Assembly (NCBI RefSeq): GCF_001684955.1 | Contig: NZ_MAYF01000223.1 | Location: 1-64,000, forward strand | DNA from: Chryseobacterium contaminans | GTDB taxonomy: Bacteria > Bacteroidota > Bacteroidia > Flavobacteriales > Weeksellaceae | DNA length: 64,000 nt | Direction: 5' to 3' | Part shown: piece by piece, positions 17,585 to 25,082 of the stretch | How the letters are laid out: each line of letters starts with the position of its first letter | Position numbering within the stretch: the stretch's first letter is position 1 | Made by a program: the position numbers and the translations under genes | The notes under the pieces: model-generated | The model's database searches: none | What the model saw: only the letters and a program-made list of their open reading frames with translations | Told to the model about the DNA's origin: nothing

Positions 17585-18340
17585 TTACATGTTTTTCGTT
17601 GACTCCAGAATCTCAATATTCTTTACAATATCGTTGCTTTCGCATTTTTTAAGTTCTTTAAGCAGGGCAGGAGTCATAATTTTGGGATTTAAGATTTGTG
17701 TCGCAACTTTTGCCGCCGCATAATCCACAATATTAATAACCTGTTCTTTCAGAAAATTAGGGGTATTGGATGCAATCACAGCCGTTGCCCATGAAGTATC
17801 CCTGGCTTTGGAAATCGCAAAATCCAGTATGGCATTATCTTTTCCATTGGAAAGCTGATCGATGAGTTGTACCGGGTAGCATATTTTGTTCAGAGAGTCC
17901 TGTACTTTCTGATTGATGGAAGCAATCACATTATTTATATTTTCAAAATCTTTTTTTAACGGATTAATTTTACAGTAAGGCATAATGGATGCCGCAGAAA
18001 TTCCCAGATCCAGATTAATATGTGCATTCATGCCCAGAAAAATATGCTGCAAGATCAGGAGGTCTTTATTTTTGGTTGCCTCAAAGGCAATATACCAGGA
18101 GTGGGTACATTTTCTACCATTGCTGTAGTTTTCCCAGGCTTCAAGATAGCGTTGTGCAAAAGCGATATCCAATGTTGTCATTCTCGGATTGTCTTCAAAC
18201 TTCTTTTGTTGGATTCCTTTTAAAACCTGGGCGGTCATAATCCGGTAAGTACAGGCGAAATAACCTGCGGGACTTTTGTTTTCCTTACACCAGATAATAA
18301 TTTCATCCAATTTTGTCAGGACTTCTTCAATGGTTTTCAT
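17585..18340 (-). CDS. DUF5995 family protein
   Basis: 251 aa, soluble, all-alpha by composition, no signal peptide. The family has no established function. Recognised by the run GYFACTYRIMTAQV, the segment FEDNPRMTTLDIAFAQRYL and HIFLGMNAHINLDLGISAA, the last with conserved His/Asn that could bind a ligand or metal (inference). Start ATG at 18340 gives MKTIEEVLTKLDEI. Monocistronic on the minus strand; it ends 3 bp from the efflux-operon terminator. Confidence 0.8.
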   Translation of the reverse strand: MKTIEEVLTKLDEIIIWCKENKSPAGYFACTYRIMTAQVLKGIQQKKFEDNPRMTTLDIAFAQRYLEAWENYSNGRKCTHSWYIAFEATKNKDLLILQHIFLGMNAHINLDLGISAASIMPYCKINPLKKDFENINNVIASINQKVQDSLNKICYPVQLIDQLSNGKDNAILDFAISKARDTSWATAVIASNTPNFLKEQVINIVDYAAAKVATQILNPKIMTPALLKELKKCESNDIVKNIEILESTKNM

Positions 18341-18482
18341 GATAGCTTTTATTTATTTAAAGGTAATATTAAAATCTGTAGTAATTTGATAATAAAAATG
18401 TATATTTATTTCAATTTAGAGAGAAATAAAATAAGAGGTGTCCGAAAATCTTAGAGTAGGAATAATAAAACTAAAAACAACT

Positions 18483-18657
18483 ATGAAAAATATAAAAGCT
18501 TTAAACAGAAAAAGAGTTAAAGTCTATCAATGGTGGTGAGTACACCAATTGTGAAGTTCCATTAGAATATGGAGTTTGCAAGCCAGGATATACTTTCTGC
18601 AGCAACCCGTACTGCTGTGTACAGGCAAGAAAACCTTATATATGCATTGATTATTAA
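18483..18657 (+). pseudogene. Frameshifted double-glycine bacteriocin-like peptide gene
   Basis: As written, ATG 18483 gives only 18 codons before TGA (18537-18539). If one A is removed from the five-A run at 18509-18513, the frame becomes 57 codons ending at TAA 18655-18657. The leader then reads MKNIKALNRKELKSINGG, the canonical double-glycine leader of Chryseobacterium-type bacteriocin-like peptides. The mature part holds six Cys (EYTNCEVPLEYGVCK..., TFCSNPYCC, YICIDY). A peptidase-containing ABC exporter would normally cleave after GG; none is in this window. Either a recent loss-of-function indel, slippage-controlled expression, or a homopolymer sequencing error. It occupies the otherwise gene-free 18341-18711. 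Confidence 0.75.
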
Positions 18658-18658
18658 A

Positions 18659-18696
18659 AATAGAATAGGCTTTCATCACTAAAAGCCTATTCTATT
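18659..18696 (-). terminator. Terminator between bacteriocin-like gene and YciI gene
   Basis: Perfect 15-bp stem (18659-18673 with 18682-18696), 8-nt loop. The T-rich tail is on the minus-strand side (complement of TTAAAAAT before the stem), so it mainly serves the YciI gene; it could also stop the peptide transcript. Confidence 0.8.
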
Positions 18697-18711
18697 GTAA
18701 GGGATAAAATA

Positions 18712-19182
18712 TTAAGGATTTTCCTTTGCAATTTCGTCATGATGCTTAAGATACAAAGGCAGAGCTGCGGAACCGTACCAAGGGAAAATTTCATAACTGA
18801 AAACTCCTGCTTGAACTGCAGGATCTGTTTTTACCCACTGCTCAGCTTCTTCTTTAGACTTGGTGTTGAAAATAAACATTCCACGGTAGTTTTCCTTATT
18901 CTTTTCAAGCAAAGGTCCGGCTACCACAATTTTTCCTTCATTGGCCAGTTTGCCGATGTTCTCCATGTGTCCTTTCATTAAAGAACTCATCCTGGTTTTA
19001 TCCTCAATTTTTGTTGTACCGGTTGTTAGCATAACGATGGTGTAAGGCTTCATTCCGTATTGGTCAGCACCTAGAGATGTGGCTAATTCCTGATTAAATT
19101 TAGGCTTATCAGTTGTCTTTTCCTGTGCAAAAGAGAATGATGATATGAAGAGGATAGCAATAAGTAATGTTTGTGATTTCAT
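18712..19182 (-). CDS. Secreted YciI-like (YCII domain) protein
   Basis: 156 aa. Signal peptide MKSQTLLIAILFISSFSFAQ ends in a typical AQ cleavage site, so the protein is exported. The YCII-related ferredoxin-like domain spans about 45-140: YTIVMLTTG, LMKGHMENIGKLANEGKIVVAGPL, GMFIFNTKSKEEAEQWVKTDPAVQAGVF, YEIFPWYG. The His in KGHMENI and the Asp in KTDPAVQ are the conserved active-site-type residues of the fold. Most YciI proteins are cytoplasmic; the exported form is common in Bacteroidota but has no assigned reaction. Confidence 0.87.
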   Translation of the reverse strand: MKSQTLLIAILFISSFSFAQEKTTDKPKFNQELATSLGADQYGMKPYTIVMLTTGTTKIEDKTRMSSLMKGHMENIGKLANEGKIVVAGPLLEKNKENYRGMFIFNTKSKEEAEQWVKTDPAVQAGVFSYEIFPWYGSAALPLYLKHHDEIAKENP

Positions 19183-19255
19183 CTTGTTTTATTTTGATAA
19201 ATATAATAAAACCTTACAGATCTCTGAGAACCGAATTTCAAAAAGAGGAAATGAC

Positions 19256-19283
19256 ACAAAAAAACCTCGATGGTTACGAGGTT
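19256..19283 (-). terminator. Terminator of pncB
   Basis: Stem AACCTCG (19263-19269) with CGAGGTT (19277-19283). On the minus strand it is followed by a run of T (complement of 19256-19264). It lies 28 bp downstream of the pncB stop. Confidence 0.85.
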
Positions 19284-19310
19284 GTATTTAATAGTTCTGG
19301 TGAGATTGCC

Positions 19311-20489
19311 TTAGTCTTTTATTCTTAAAAACTCTTTAGCCAGCTCAATCATCTTTGGATCACCTGTATATTTTCCATGTTCATCAGAAAGTTTTACAGT
19401 TGGGATCCATTCTTTATTAGGAGCCTGTACTCCGATAAGTTTCATTACAATATTCATAGGTTTTAATCCCACATCATTTGTTAGGTTGGTTCCTATTCCG
19501 AAGGAGATTCCGATTTTTCCTCTGCAGTAATTGGTGATTTCTTCTACCTTTTCAAGATTTAAAGCATCTGAGAAAATGATATATTTAAACATCGGATTAA
19601 TCCCGTTTTTCTGATAATGAGCAATGGTTTTATCTGCAAATTCCAGAGCATCTCCACTATCATGGCGTACACCATCAAAAAGCTTAGCGAATTTTTTGTC
19701 AAACTGCTGGAAGAAAACATCCGTAGTATAGGTGTCGGAAAGAGCAACTCCCAAATCTCCTCTGTAAACATCTACCCAATGTTCCAAAGCCATTTCATTA
19801 GCCATTTTGAAACCATATTCAGCAGCATGGAACATAAACCATTCGTGAGCATGAGTTCCGATAGGCTTTACCCCATATTTCATCGCAAAATGTACATTCG
19901 AGCTTCCGATGAAGGTAGAGTCTTTTTTCTGTGTTAGAGCTTCCATCACCAAATTTTGTACCTTATAAGAATGTCTTCTTCTGGTTCCAAACTCTGCAAA
20001 GGTTACCCCAAGCCTGCCTAAAGAATCTGCTTTCTCAAGTGTTTTACTCATTACTACTTCATTGGCATCTCTCTCCATATGATTCATTTCATAGTGTAAT
20101 TCACTGATTAATGCCAATAACGGAACTTCCCAAAGAATGGTTCTGTACCAAAGTCCTTCAACAATTACAGAAAGATCTCCGCCTTCCTGTCGGATTTTCA
20201 CTTCAGACGGATCATAATGATAACCTTCCAGAAAATCCAGATAAGGAAGATCTATATAAGGGCATGTTCTGGCCATGAATTTCTTTTCATCCTTGGTAAG
20301 TTTAAGTTCAGCCATTTTATTAACGGCTTCTCTTAAAGCTACATCAAAGCCTTCCGGAAAATGATGTTTCCCTCTGTTGATAAACTCATATTTAACAATA
20401 GAACTTGGAAAAAGTTTTACCACGGCATTTTGCATGGTTATTTTATAGAAATCGTTATCCAGGATAGAGTTGAGTCTTACGTCATTCAT
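19311..20489 (-). CDS. pncB: Nicotinate phosphoribosyltransferase
   Basis: 392 aa cytosolic enzyme of NAD salvage: nicotinate + PRPP (+ ATP) to nicotinate mononucleotide. Family features seen are DNDFYKITMQNAV near the N terminus (substrate site), EFINRGKHHFPEGF, the GTRRRHSYKVQ loop, THAHEWFMFHAAEYG with the conserved His-Glu, and VRHDSGDALEFADK, the PRPP phosphate site. Length is typical of the E. coli-type enzyme. A TATATTTG -7 box lies 20-27 nt upstream, giving a short leader. Monocistronic, with terminators on both sides. Confidence 0.95.
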   Translation of the reverse strand: MNDVRLNSILDNDFYKITMQNAVVKLFPSSIVKYEFINRGKHHFPEGFDVALREAVNKMAELKLTKDEKKFMARTCPYIDLPYLDFLEGYHYDPSEVKIRQEGGDLSVIVEGLWYRTILWEVPLLALISELHYEMNHMERDANEVVMSKTLEKADSLGRLGVTFAEFGTRRRHSYKVQNLVMEALTQKKDSTFIGSSNVHFAMKYGVKPIGTHAHEWFMFHAAEYGFKMANEMALEHWVDVYRGDLGVALSDTYTTDVFFQQFDKKFAKLFDGVRHDSGDALEFADKTIAHYQKNGINPMFKYIIFSDALNLEKVEEITNYCRGKIGISFGIGTNLTNDVGLKPMNIVMKLIGVQAPNKEWIPTVKLSDEHGKYTGDPKMIELAKEFLRIKD

Positions 20490-20508
20490 AATATGTGTAA
20501 TTTTAACG

Positions 20509-20516
20509 CAAATATA
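20509..20516 (-). promoter_or_regulatory. Putative -7 element of pncB
   Basis: The minus strand reads TATATTTG (TAnnTTTG), 20 nt upstream of the pncB ATG. No TTG at consensus spacing. Confidence 0.55.
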
Positions 20517-20528
20517 AACATTAAAAAT

Positions 20529-20557
20529 AAAATCGCCTAAATGTAAGGCGATTTTTT
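20529..20557 (-). terminator. Terminator between dps and pncB
   Basis: Stem AAAATCGCCT (20529-20538) with AGGCGATTTT (20546-20555), 7-nt loop. T tracts on both strands make it potentially bidirectional; on the minus strand it ends the dps transcript 27 bp after the stop. Confidence 0.85.
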
Positions 20558-20583
20558 TGAAATATTCTGATGATCTTATCGGT

Positions 20584-21060
20584 TTATTTCCCTAAATAAG
20601 AATTATACATCCAAACTTCTTTCTCCTGCTCGGTAATATAATCGCTCATCTGAGAGTTGGTACCTTCATCACCAGCCTGATCTGTAATATCTAAAAGCTC
20701 TCTCTGAAGATCAATTACTACTTTGAACGAGCTAAGGATTTGTTCTACACTTTTAGTGCCATCTGTTACCTCCTTGCTTTCTTTAATGGTGGCTACTTTT
20801 AAATAATCAGAGTAGTTGTGTGCAGGAGTAGCTCCCAATGTAAGGATTCTTTCCGCTATTTCATCAATTTTTAAAACTAAGCTATTGTAAAGTTCTTCAA
20901 ACTTCGGATGAAGGGTGAAAAACTGATCTCCTTTAATATTCCAATGGGAGCCTCTTGTGTTCTGATAAAATACAGAATAATTGGCTAAAAGTACATTTAA
21001 TTTTTCTGCTATTTTCTTGCAGTCGGCTTCTTTAAGCCCTATAATACTAGCGTTTTTCAT
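20584..21060 (-). CDS. dps: Dps-family DNA-protection/ferritin-like protein
   Basis: 158 aa four-helix-bundle protein that forms dodecamers, oxidises Fe(II) with H2O2 and stores iron, protecting DNA from Fenton damage. The ferroxidase signature is intact: NTRGSHWNIKGDQFFTLHPKFEELY (His, and Asp in place of the usual Asp/Glu), then KIDEIAERILTLG (Asp-Glu ligands). The N-terminal tail is short (KNASIIGLKEADCK) with few Lys/Arg, so direct DNA binding may be weak. TAACTTTG (complement of 21083-21090) is a likely -7 box. The iron theme recurs with genes at 27.8-30.7 kb. Confidence 0.93.
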   Translation of the reverse strand: MKNASIIGLKEADCKKIAEKLNVLLANYSVFYQNTRGSHWNIKGDQFFTLHPKFEELYNSLVLKIDEIAERILTLGATPAHNYSDYLKVATIKESKEVTDGTKSVEQILSSFKVVIDLQRELLDITDQAGDEGTNSQMSDYITEQEKEVWMYNSYLGK

Positions 21061-21082
21061 AAGTTTATCTTTTTATATATCT

Positions 21083-21090
21083 CAAAGTTA
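21083..21090 (-). promoter_or_regulatory. Putative -7 element of dps
   Basis: The minus strand reads TAACTTTG, 23 nt before the dps ATG. No -33 TTG at the usual distance. No obvious OxyR-type dyad seen in the 200 bp upstream. Confidence 0.5.
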
Positions 21091-21268
21091 CGAAATATCG
21101 TGCCGAATAGCCTGTGATATCAATAGATGATAACTATAAGAAAATTTTTTAAAATAGTTTGGAAGTATTAATATTGCAAATAATGAAGGCTCTATCTATG
21201 ATAACAAGGGAAAAGTTGAAATTATAGGTTGAATTGATTGGTCTTATCACGTTTATATTTAAGTTAAA

Positions 21269-22861
21269 ATGAAAATAGCCCGAAATATAGGTTTACGCAG
21301 CTTTTTGCTGTCTTTTATCTTTTTTTTCTCAGTTTGCCTGTTGTATTATATCATTTCAGTTCTCAAAACTGACGGAAACTATATCTATTTAATGGATGAT
21401 GCCTACATTCACCTTGCCATGGCGAAGAATTTTGCATTGTATGACGTATGGGGGATGACGAGGTACCAGTTTTCCTCTACTTCTTCTTCTCCATTATTTA
21501 CTTACATCCTTAGTGTATTGATTCAGATTTTTGGAAATAATGATCAGATTCCTTTGTATTTCAATATTATTTTTAGTGTCGGGATTCTTTATATCCTCTC
21601 AGAATATTATGCTGAAATTTTTAATGATGTTAAAAAAACGGTCTTAGCAGTACTTTTTACAACTTTCTTTATTGTGCTTCCTTTGAACCTCCTTTCAGGA
21701 ATGGAGCATGTTTTCCAGGTGTTTTTATTTGCTGTTAATATCTTTTGCTTTTATCATTATAACCAGAGTAAATCCGCAATATTTGGATTTTATTTAAGCT
21801 TGTTGTTGATGGGGGTAGTCCGTTTTGAAAGTATGTTCTATTTTGTCATTCTGGCTTGTATGTTTGCTTTGGTGAGAAAATGGAAAGAAACAGTATTCAT
21901 TTTATTTTTAGGTTTCATTCCCATTATTATATTTTGTATTTATAATTATCAGCAGGATGGTTATTTCTTTCCAAATTCAGTAGTGGTAAAAGGAACAAAA
22001 CTAAGTTTTGATGCCCAAATATTAAACCAGATTAAGGTAATTTTACTGGACAATCTTTTACTGAATATTAGTTTTTATAAAATAGGTTTTTTTCCTCTCT
22101 TGCTGTGTGCAATATTCATCTTCAGAGACTTGAAGACGAAAACATTAAAAGAAGTATTGAAAGATAACTTTTTATTAATTGTCTTCTCATTGGTGATGGT
22201 CTGCCATGCTATGTTTGCTGATTTAAAAGGACTCTTAAGGTATGAAGCCTATATTCTCACAGGATTTTGCATGGTATTGATACCAAAATGCAAAGGCTTG
22301 TTCTTCAATGTTGTGGATTATATTAAAAAAGAAAAAATGGTAAGCCTTTTGATTTCGGCTAATGTTTTACTGATGATATATAAATGCTGGGTTGCTCATC
22401 CTATTATGTGTAATGGCGGAAAGAATATTTATGAACAACAGATACAATCTGCAAAATTTCTGCATCAGTTTTATAATACATCTAAAGTAGTAGCGAATGA
22501 TATTGGAGCAATCAGTTATTATACAAATATTCATTTATTGGATATTGCAGGCCTTGGATCTGTAGAAACTATTCATTTCAATGAAAATAAAAAAGGATTT
22601 GACCAAGAATTTGGGAGCTTTCTTAGTAAATATTGTCTGGACCATCAATATGAGATTGCTGTTGTATATGAAGGCTGGTTGCAGGGATATGTTCCCTCTT
22701 ACTGGAAAAAGGCAGCCACTCTAAAAATTGAAGATAAGATAACAGTCGCGAGGCTGGAAGTTTCCCTGTATTCTATAAACATCAGGAATCTGGAAGAGCT
22801 CAAACAAAATATCAAAACATTTAATTGGAATAAAAATGTTACCGTTACAATAATAGAATAG
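21269..22861 (+). CDS. Polytopic membrane protein, GT-C glycosyltransferase-like
   Basis: 530 aa with about ten or eleven transmembrane helices in the first ~375 residues and a soluble C-terminal ~150 residues. The first external loop carries YLMDDAYIHLAMAKNFA, an acidic DDxY-type motif as in the catalytic loop of GT-C glycosyltransferases (ArnT/PMT-like), then WGMTRYQFSSTSSSPLF. The C-terminal part includes VVANDIGAISYYTNIHLLDIAGLGS, also typical of these polyprenyl-phosphate-sugar-dependent enzymes. Substrate unknown; no other glycan genes lie nearby. The weak similarity makes the enzyme class an inference. Confidence 0.65.
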   Translation: MKIARNIGLRSFLLSFIFFFSVCLLYYIISVLKTDGNYIYLMDDAYIHLAMAKNFALYDVWGMTRYQFSSTSSSPLFTYILSVLIQIFGNNDQIPLYFNIIFSVGILYILSEYYAEIFNDVKKTVLAVLFTTFFIVLPLNLLSGMEHVFQVFLFAVNIFCFYHYNQSKSAIFGFYLSLLLMGVVRFESMFYFVILACMFALVRKWKETVFILFLGFIPIIIFCIYNYQQDGYFFPNSVVVKGTKLSFDAQILNQIKVILLDNLLLNISFYKIGFFPLLLCAIFIFRDLKTKTLKEVLKDNFLLIVFSLVMVCHAMFADLKGLLRYEAYILTGFCMVLIPKCKGLFFNVVDYIKKEKMVSLLISANVLLMIYKCWVAHPIMCNGGKNIYEQQIQSAKFLHQFYNTSKVVANDIGAISYYTNIHLLDIAGLGSVETIHFNENKKGFDQEFGSFLSKYCLDHQYEIAVVYEGWLQGYVPSYWKKAATLKIEDKITVARLEVSLYSINIRNLEELKQNIKTFNWNKNVTVTIIE

Positions 22862-22974
22862 ATACAAATTTTTCTTCTTTTCAGAGGTTCTTTATTTCCC
22901 GTATTGTTGACTTTCTTTTTAATTTCTTAAGGAATAGATAACAATTTCTTAATGAATCCGGAGATTGTGTTGTC

Positions 22975-22982
22975 TAGCTTTG
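22975..22982 (+). promoter_or_regulatory. Putative -7 element of the phosphatase lipoprotein gene
   Basis: TAGCTTTG fits TAnnTTTG, 30 nt before the ATG at 23013. No TTG at 17-23 nt upstream. Confidence 0.55.
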
Positions 22983-23012
22983 CACTCGAAATATAATATC
23001 AAGTAAAAAGCA

Positions 23013-23981
23013 ATGAAGAAGTTTTTCCTGTACTCTATTTTATCATTATTCATGTTGTCATGCAGTAATAATGATACAGATGCACAAACACAGACACCCA
23101 CTCAGCCTACAAAACCAGAGGCTAAATATCAAACTAAAAATGTAATTCTTCTTGTTGTAGACGGTCCCCGCATTTCTGAAACCTGGGAAGCTGCCAACAA
23201 AGAAAATATTCCTAACAGGGTAAGCTTATTGAATCAGGGTGTTTTTATCAGTAATTTTAAAAACAACGGAACTACAAATACGAACCCTGGGCACAGCGCA
23301 ATGTGTTCGGGAGTGTATGAGAATATCAAAAATAATGGGACAGAATTACCAGGCTTTCCATCTATAATGCAGCAGTGGTTGAAGTTCACCGGAGCAGATA
23401 AAACCAAAGCATGGGTAATTGCCTCTAAAGATAAACTGGAAGTTTTGAATGATTGTAAACTGGCAGATTGGAAAGGGAAATTCCAGCCAAGCGTAGACTG
23501 CGGAGTGAGCGGAAACGGAACAGGATATCGTGATGACCTTATTACGATGACAAAAACCAAAGAGGTTATGACAAAATATAGCCCGAATGTTATCGTAATC
23601 AATCTTAAAGACGTTGATTCTTATGGCCATGCCAATAAATGGGATGAATATATCAAAGCCATTAAAACTACAGATGCTTCCATAAAAGAAATCTGGGATT
23701 ACATCCAGTCATTGCCTGCTTATAAGGATAAAACTACACTTATCGTTTCTAATGATCACGGTAGACATTTAGATGCAAACGGAGGCTTTGCAGAGCATGG
23801 CGACGATTGTGCAGGATGCAGACATATTGAATTTTTTGCTATGGGCCCGGATTTTAAAAAGAATACTACCATTAGCACAGGAAACTATGAACAAATTGAT
23901 ATTGCCAGTACAATGGCTGAACTCTTAGGGGTTCCTGCGCAATACATGAAAGGAAAAATAATTAAGGATGCCTTTAAATAA
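23013..23981 (+). CDS. Alkaline phosphatase-superfamily lipoprotein
   Basis: 322 aa. Signal peptide and lipobox MLSCSNN, then a Thr/Pro/Gln-rich spacer (DAQTQTPTQPTKPEAK). The alkaline phosphatase/sulfatase-type core has its metal ligands in order: LLVVDGPR (first Asp), NTNPGHSAM (probable nucleophile Thr/Ser region), NLKDVDSYGHANKWDEY (Asp and His), VSNDHGRH (Asp-His) and CRHIEFFAMGPD. These fit a two-metal phosphodiesterase or phosphatase at the cell envelope. Extra Cys pairs (CKLADW, DCGVSG, CAGC) may form disulfides. The substrate is unknown. Monocistronic, with a terminator-like hairpin downstream. Confidence 0.85.
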   Translation: MKKFFLYSILSLFMLSCSNNDTDAQTQTPTQPTKPEAKYQTKNVILLVVDGPRISETWEAANKENIPNRVSLLNQGVFISNFKNNGTTNTNPGHSAMCSGVYENIKNNGTELPGFPSIMQQWLKFTGADKTKAWVIASKDKLEVLNDCKLADWKGKFQPSVDCGVSGNGTGYRDDLITMTKTKEVMTKYSPNVIVINLKDVDSYGHANKWDEYIKAIKTTDASIKEIWDYIQSLPAYKDKTTLIVSNDHGRHLDANGGFAEHGDDCAGCRHIEFFAMGPDFKKNTTISTGNYEQIDIASTMAELLGVPAQYMKGKIIKDAFK

Positions 23982-24001
23982 AACTTTGATTTTTTGATAC
24001 T

Positions 24002-24054
24002 AACCTCCATTGCTTACAATGATTCAACAATATAAAAGTAATGGAGGTTTTTGG
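24002..24054 (+). terminator. Probable terminator of the phosphatase gene
   Basis: AACCTCCATT (24002-24011) pairs perfectly with AATGGAGGTT (24040-24049), followed by T-rich sequence. The 28-nt loop is long, lowering certainty. Confidence 0.65.
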
Positions 24055-24108
24055 TGGTTTTGGAAATGAATGAAGAAAATTTATTGTAAAATAAAATTTC
24101 ATAACTGC

Positions 24109-24138
24109 TTGTCAATTAAAAAAATATTATTATTTTTG
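24109..24138 (+). promoter_or_regulatory. Promoter of the rpsL-rpsG-fusA-rpsJ operon
   Basis: TTG (24109-24111), exactly 19 nt, then TATTTTTG (24131-24138): an ideal Bacteroidota housekeeping promoter. The start site should be about 20 nt before the rpsL ATG, leaving no room for a long leader. Confidence 0.85.
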
Positions 24139-24162
24139 CAGCCTAAAATAAAAAGCAATTAA

Positions 24163-24576
24163 ATGCCTACTATTCAACAATTAGTAAGAAAAGGAAGAGC
24201 CACGCTTGCCAAGAAGAGCAAATCGGCTGCCCTTGATTCTTGTCCACAAAGACGTGGAGTATGTACGAGAGTATATACTACTACACCTAAGAAACCTAAC
24301 TCTGCACTTAGAAAAGTAGCAAGGGTAAGACTTTCAAACGGTAAAGAAGTTAACGCCTATATCCCGGGCGAAGGACATAATCTTCAAGAGCACTCGATAG
24401 TATTGGTTAGAGGCGGAAGGGTGAAAGACCTACCGGGAGTACGTTACCACATCGTAAGAGGTGCATTAGACACAGCTGGTGTAAATGGAAGAACACAGAG
24501 AAGATCTAAGTACGGAGCTAAGAGACCTAAACCAGGACAAGCTGCTGCAGCTCCTGCAAAAGGTAAGAAAAAATAA
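24163..24576 (+). CDS. rpsL: 30S ribosomal protein S12
   Basis: 137 aa decoding-site protein. The conserved [11 protein letters not shown] and [15 protein letters not shown] loops are intact, and the lysines whose substitution gives streptomycin resistance in E. coli (K42 and K87) are present as wild type. The Asp next to the second Lys is the RimO methylthiolation site in other bacteria. The C terminus has an Ala/Lys tail ([13 protein letters not shown]). First gene of the operon; rpsG follows after 23 bp. Confidence 0.98.
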   Translation: MPTIQQLVRKGRATLAKKSKSAALDSCPQRRGVCTRVYTTTPKKPNSALRKVARVRLSNGKEVNAYIPGEGHNLQEHSIVLVRGGRVKDLPGVRYHIVRGALDTAGVNGRTQRRSKYGAKRPKPGQAAAAPAKGKKK

Positions 24577-24599
24577 TCATTAAATAAGGTACAGAAGCA

Positions 24600-25076
24600 A
24601 TGAGAAAGACAAAAGCGAAAAAAAGACCGTTGTTACCAGATCCGAAATTTAATGATCAATTGGTAACGAGATTCGTAAACAATTTAATGCTAGACGGTAA
24701 GAAGTCTATCGCATTCAAAATTTTCTATGATGCATTAGATATCGTAGAAACTAAAAAAGGAGATTCTGAAAAAACAGCCCTTGAAATCTGGAAAGATGCA
24801 TTAACAAACGTTATGCCTCACGTAGAAGTACGTTCTAGAAGAGTAGGTGGAGCTAACTTCCAGATTCCTATGCCAATCAGAGCTGATAGAAAAATTTCTA
24901 TGGCAATGAAATGGTTAATTAGCTACTCTAAAAAGAGAAATGATAAGTCTATGGCTTTGAAATTAGCTAATGAAGTTGTAGCTGCTTCAAGAGAAGAAGG
25001 TGCAGCTTTCAAAAAGAAAACTGATACTCACAAAATGGCGGAAGCTAACAAAGCGTTTTCACACTTTAAATTCTAA
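24600..25076 (+). CDS. rpsG: 30S ribosomal protein S7
   Basis: 158 aa, normal length. Nucleates assembly of the 30S head and contacts E-site t[22 protein letters not shown], the [14 protein letters not shown] segment and the [16 protein letters not shown] hairpin loop are typical. In E. coli S7 is the autogenous repressor of the str operon; whether this holds here is unknown. It is 6 bp upstream of fusA. Confidence 0.98.
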   Translation: MRKTKAKKRPLLPDPKFNDQLVTRFVNNLMLDGKKSIAFKIFYDALDIVETKKGDSEKTALEIWKDALTNVMPHVEVRSRRVGGANFQIPMPIRADRKISMAMKWLISYSKKRNDKSMALKLANEVVAASREEGAAFKKKTDTHKMAEANKAFSHFKF

Positions 25077-25082
25077 TCTGAA

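Noticed and set aside
18483-18657. Programmed +1/-1 frameshift for the bacteriocin-like gene
   Set aside because: No stimulatory pseudoknot or slippery heptamer is evident beyond the A run; a simple indel is more economical.
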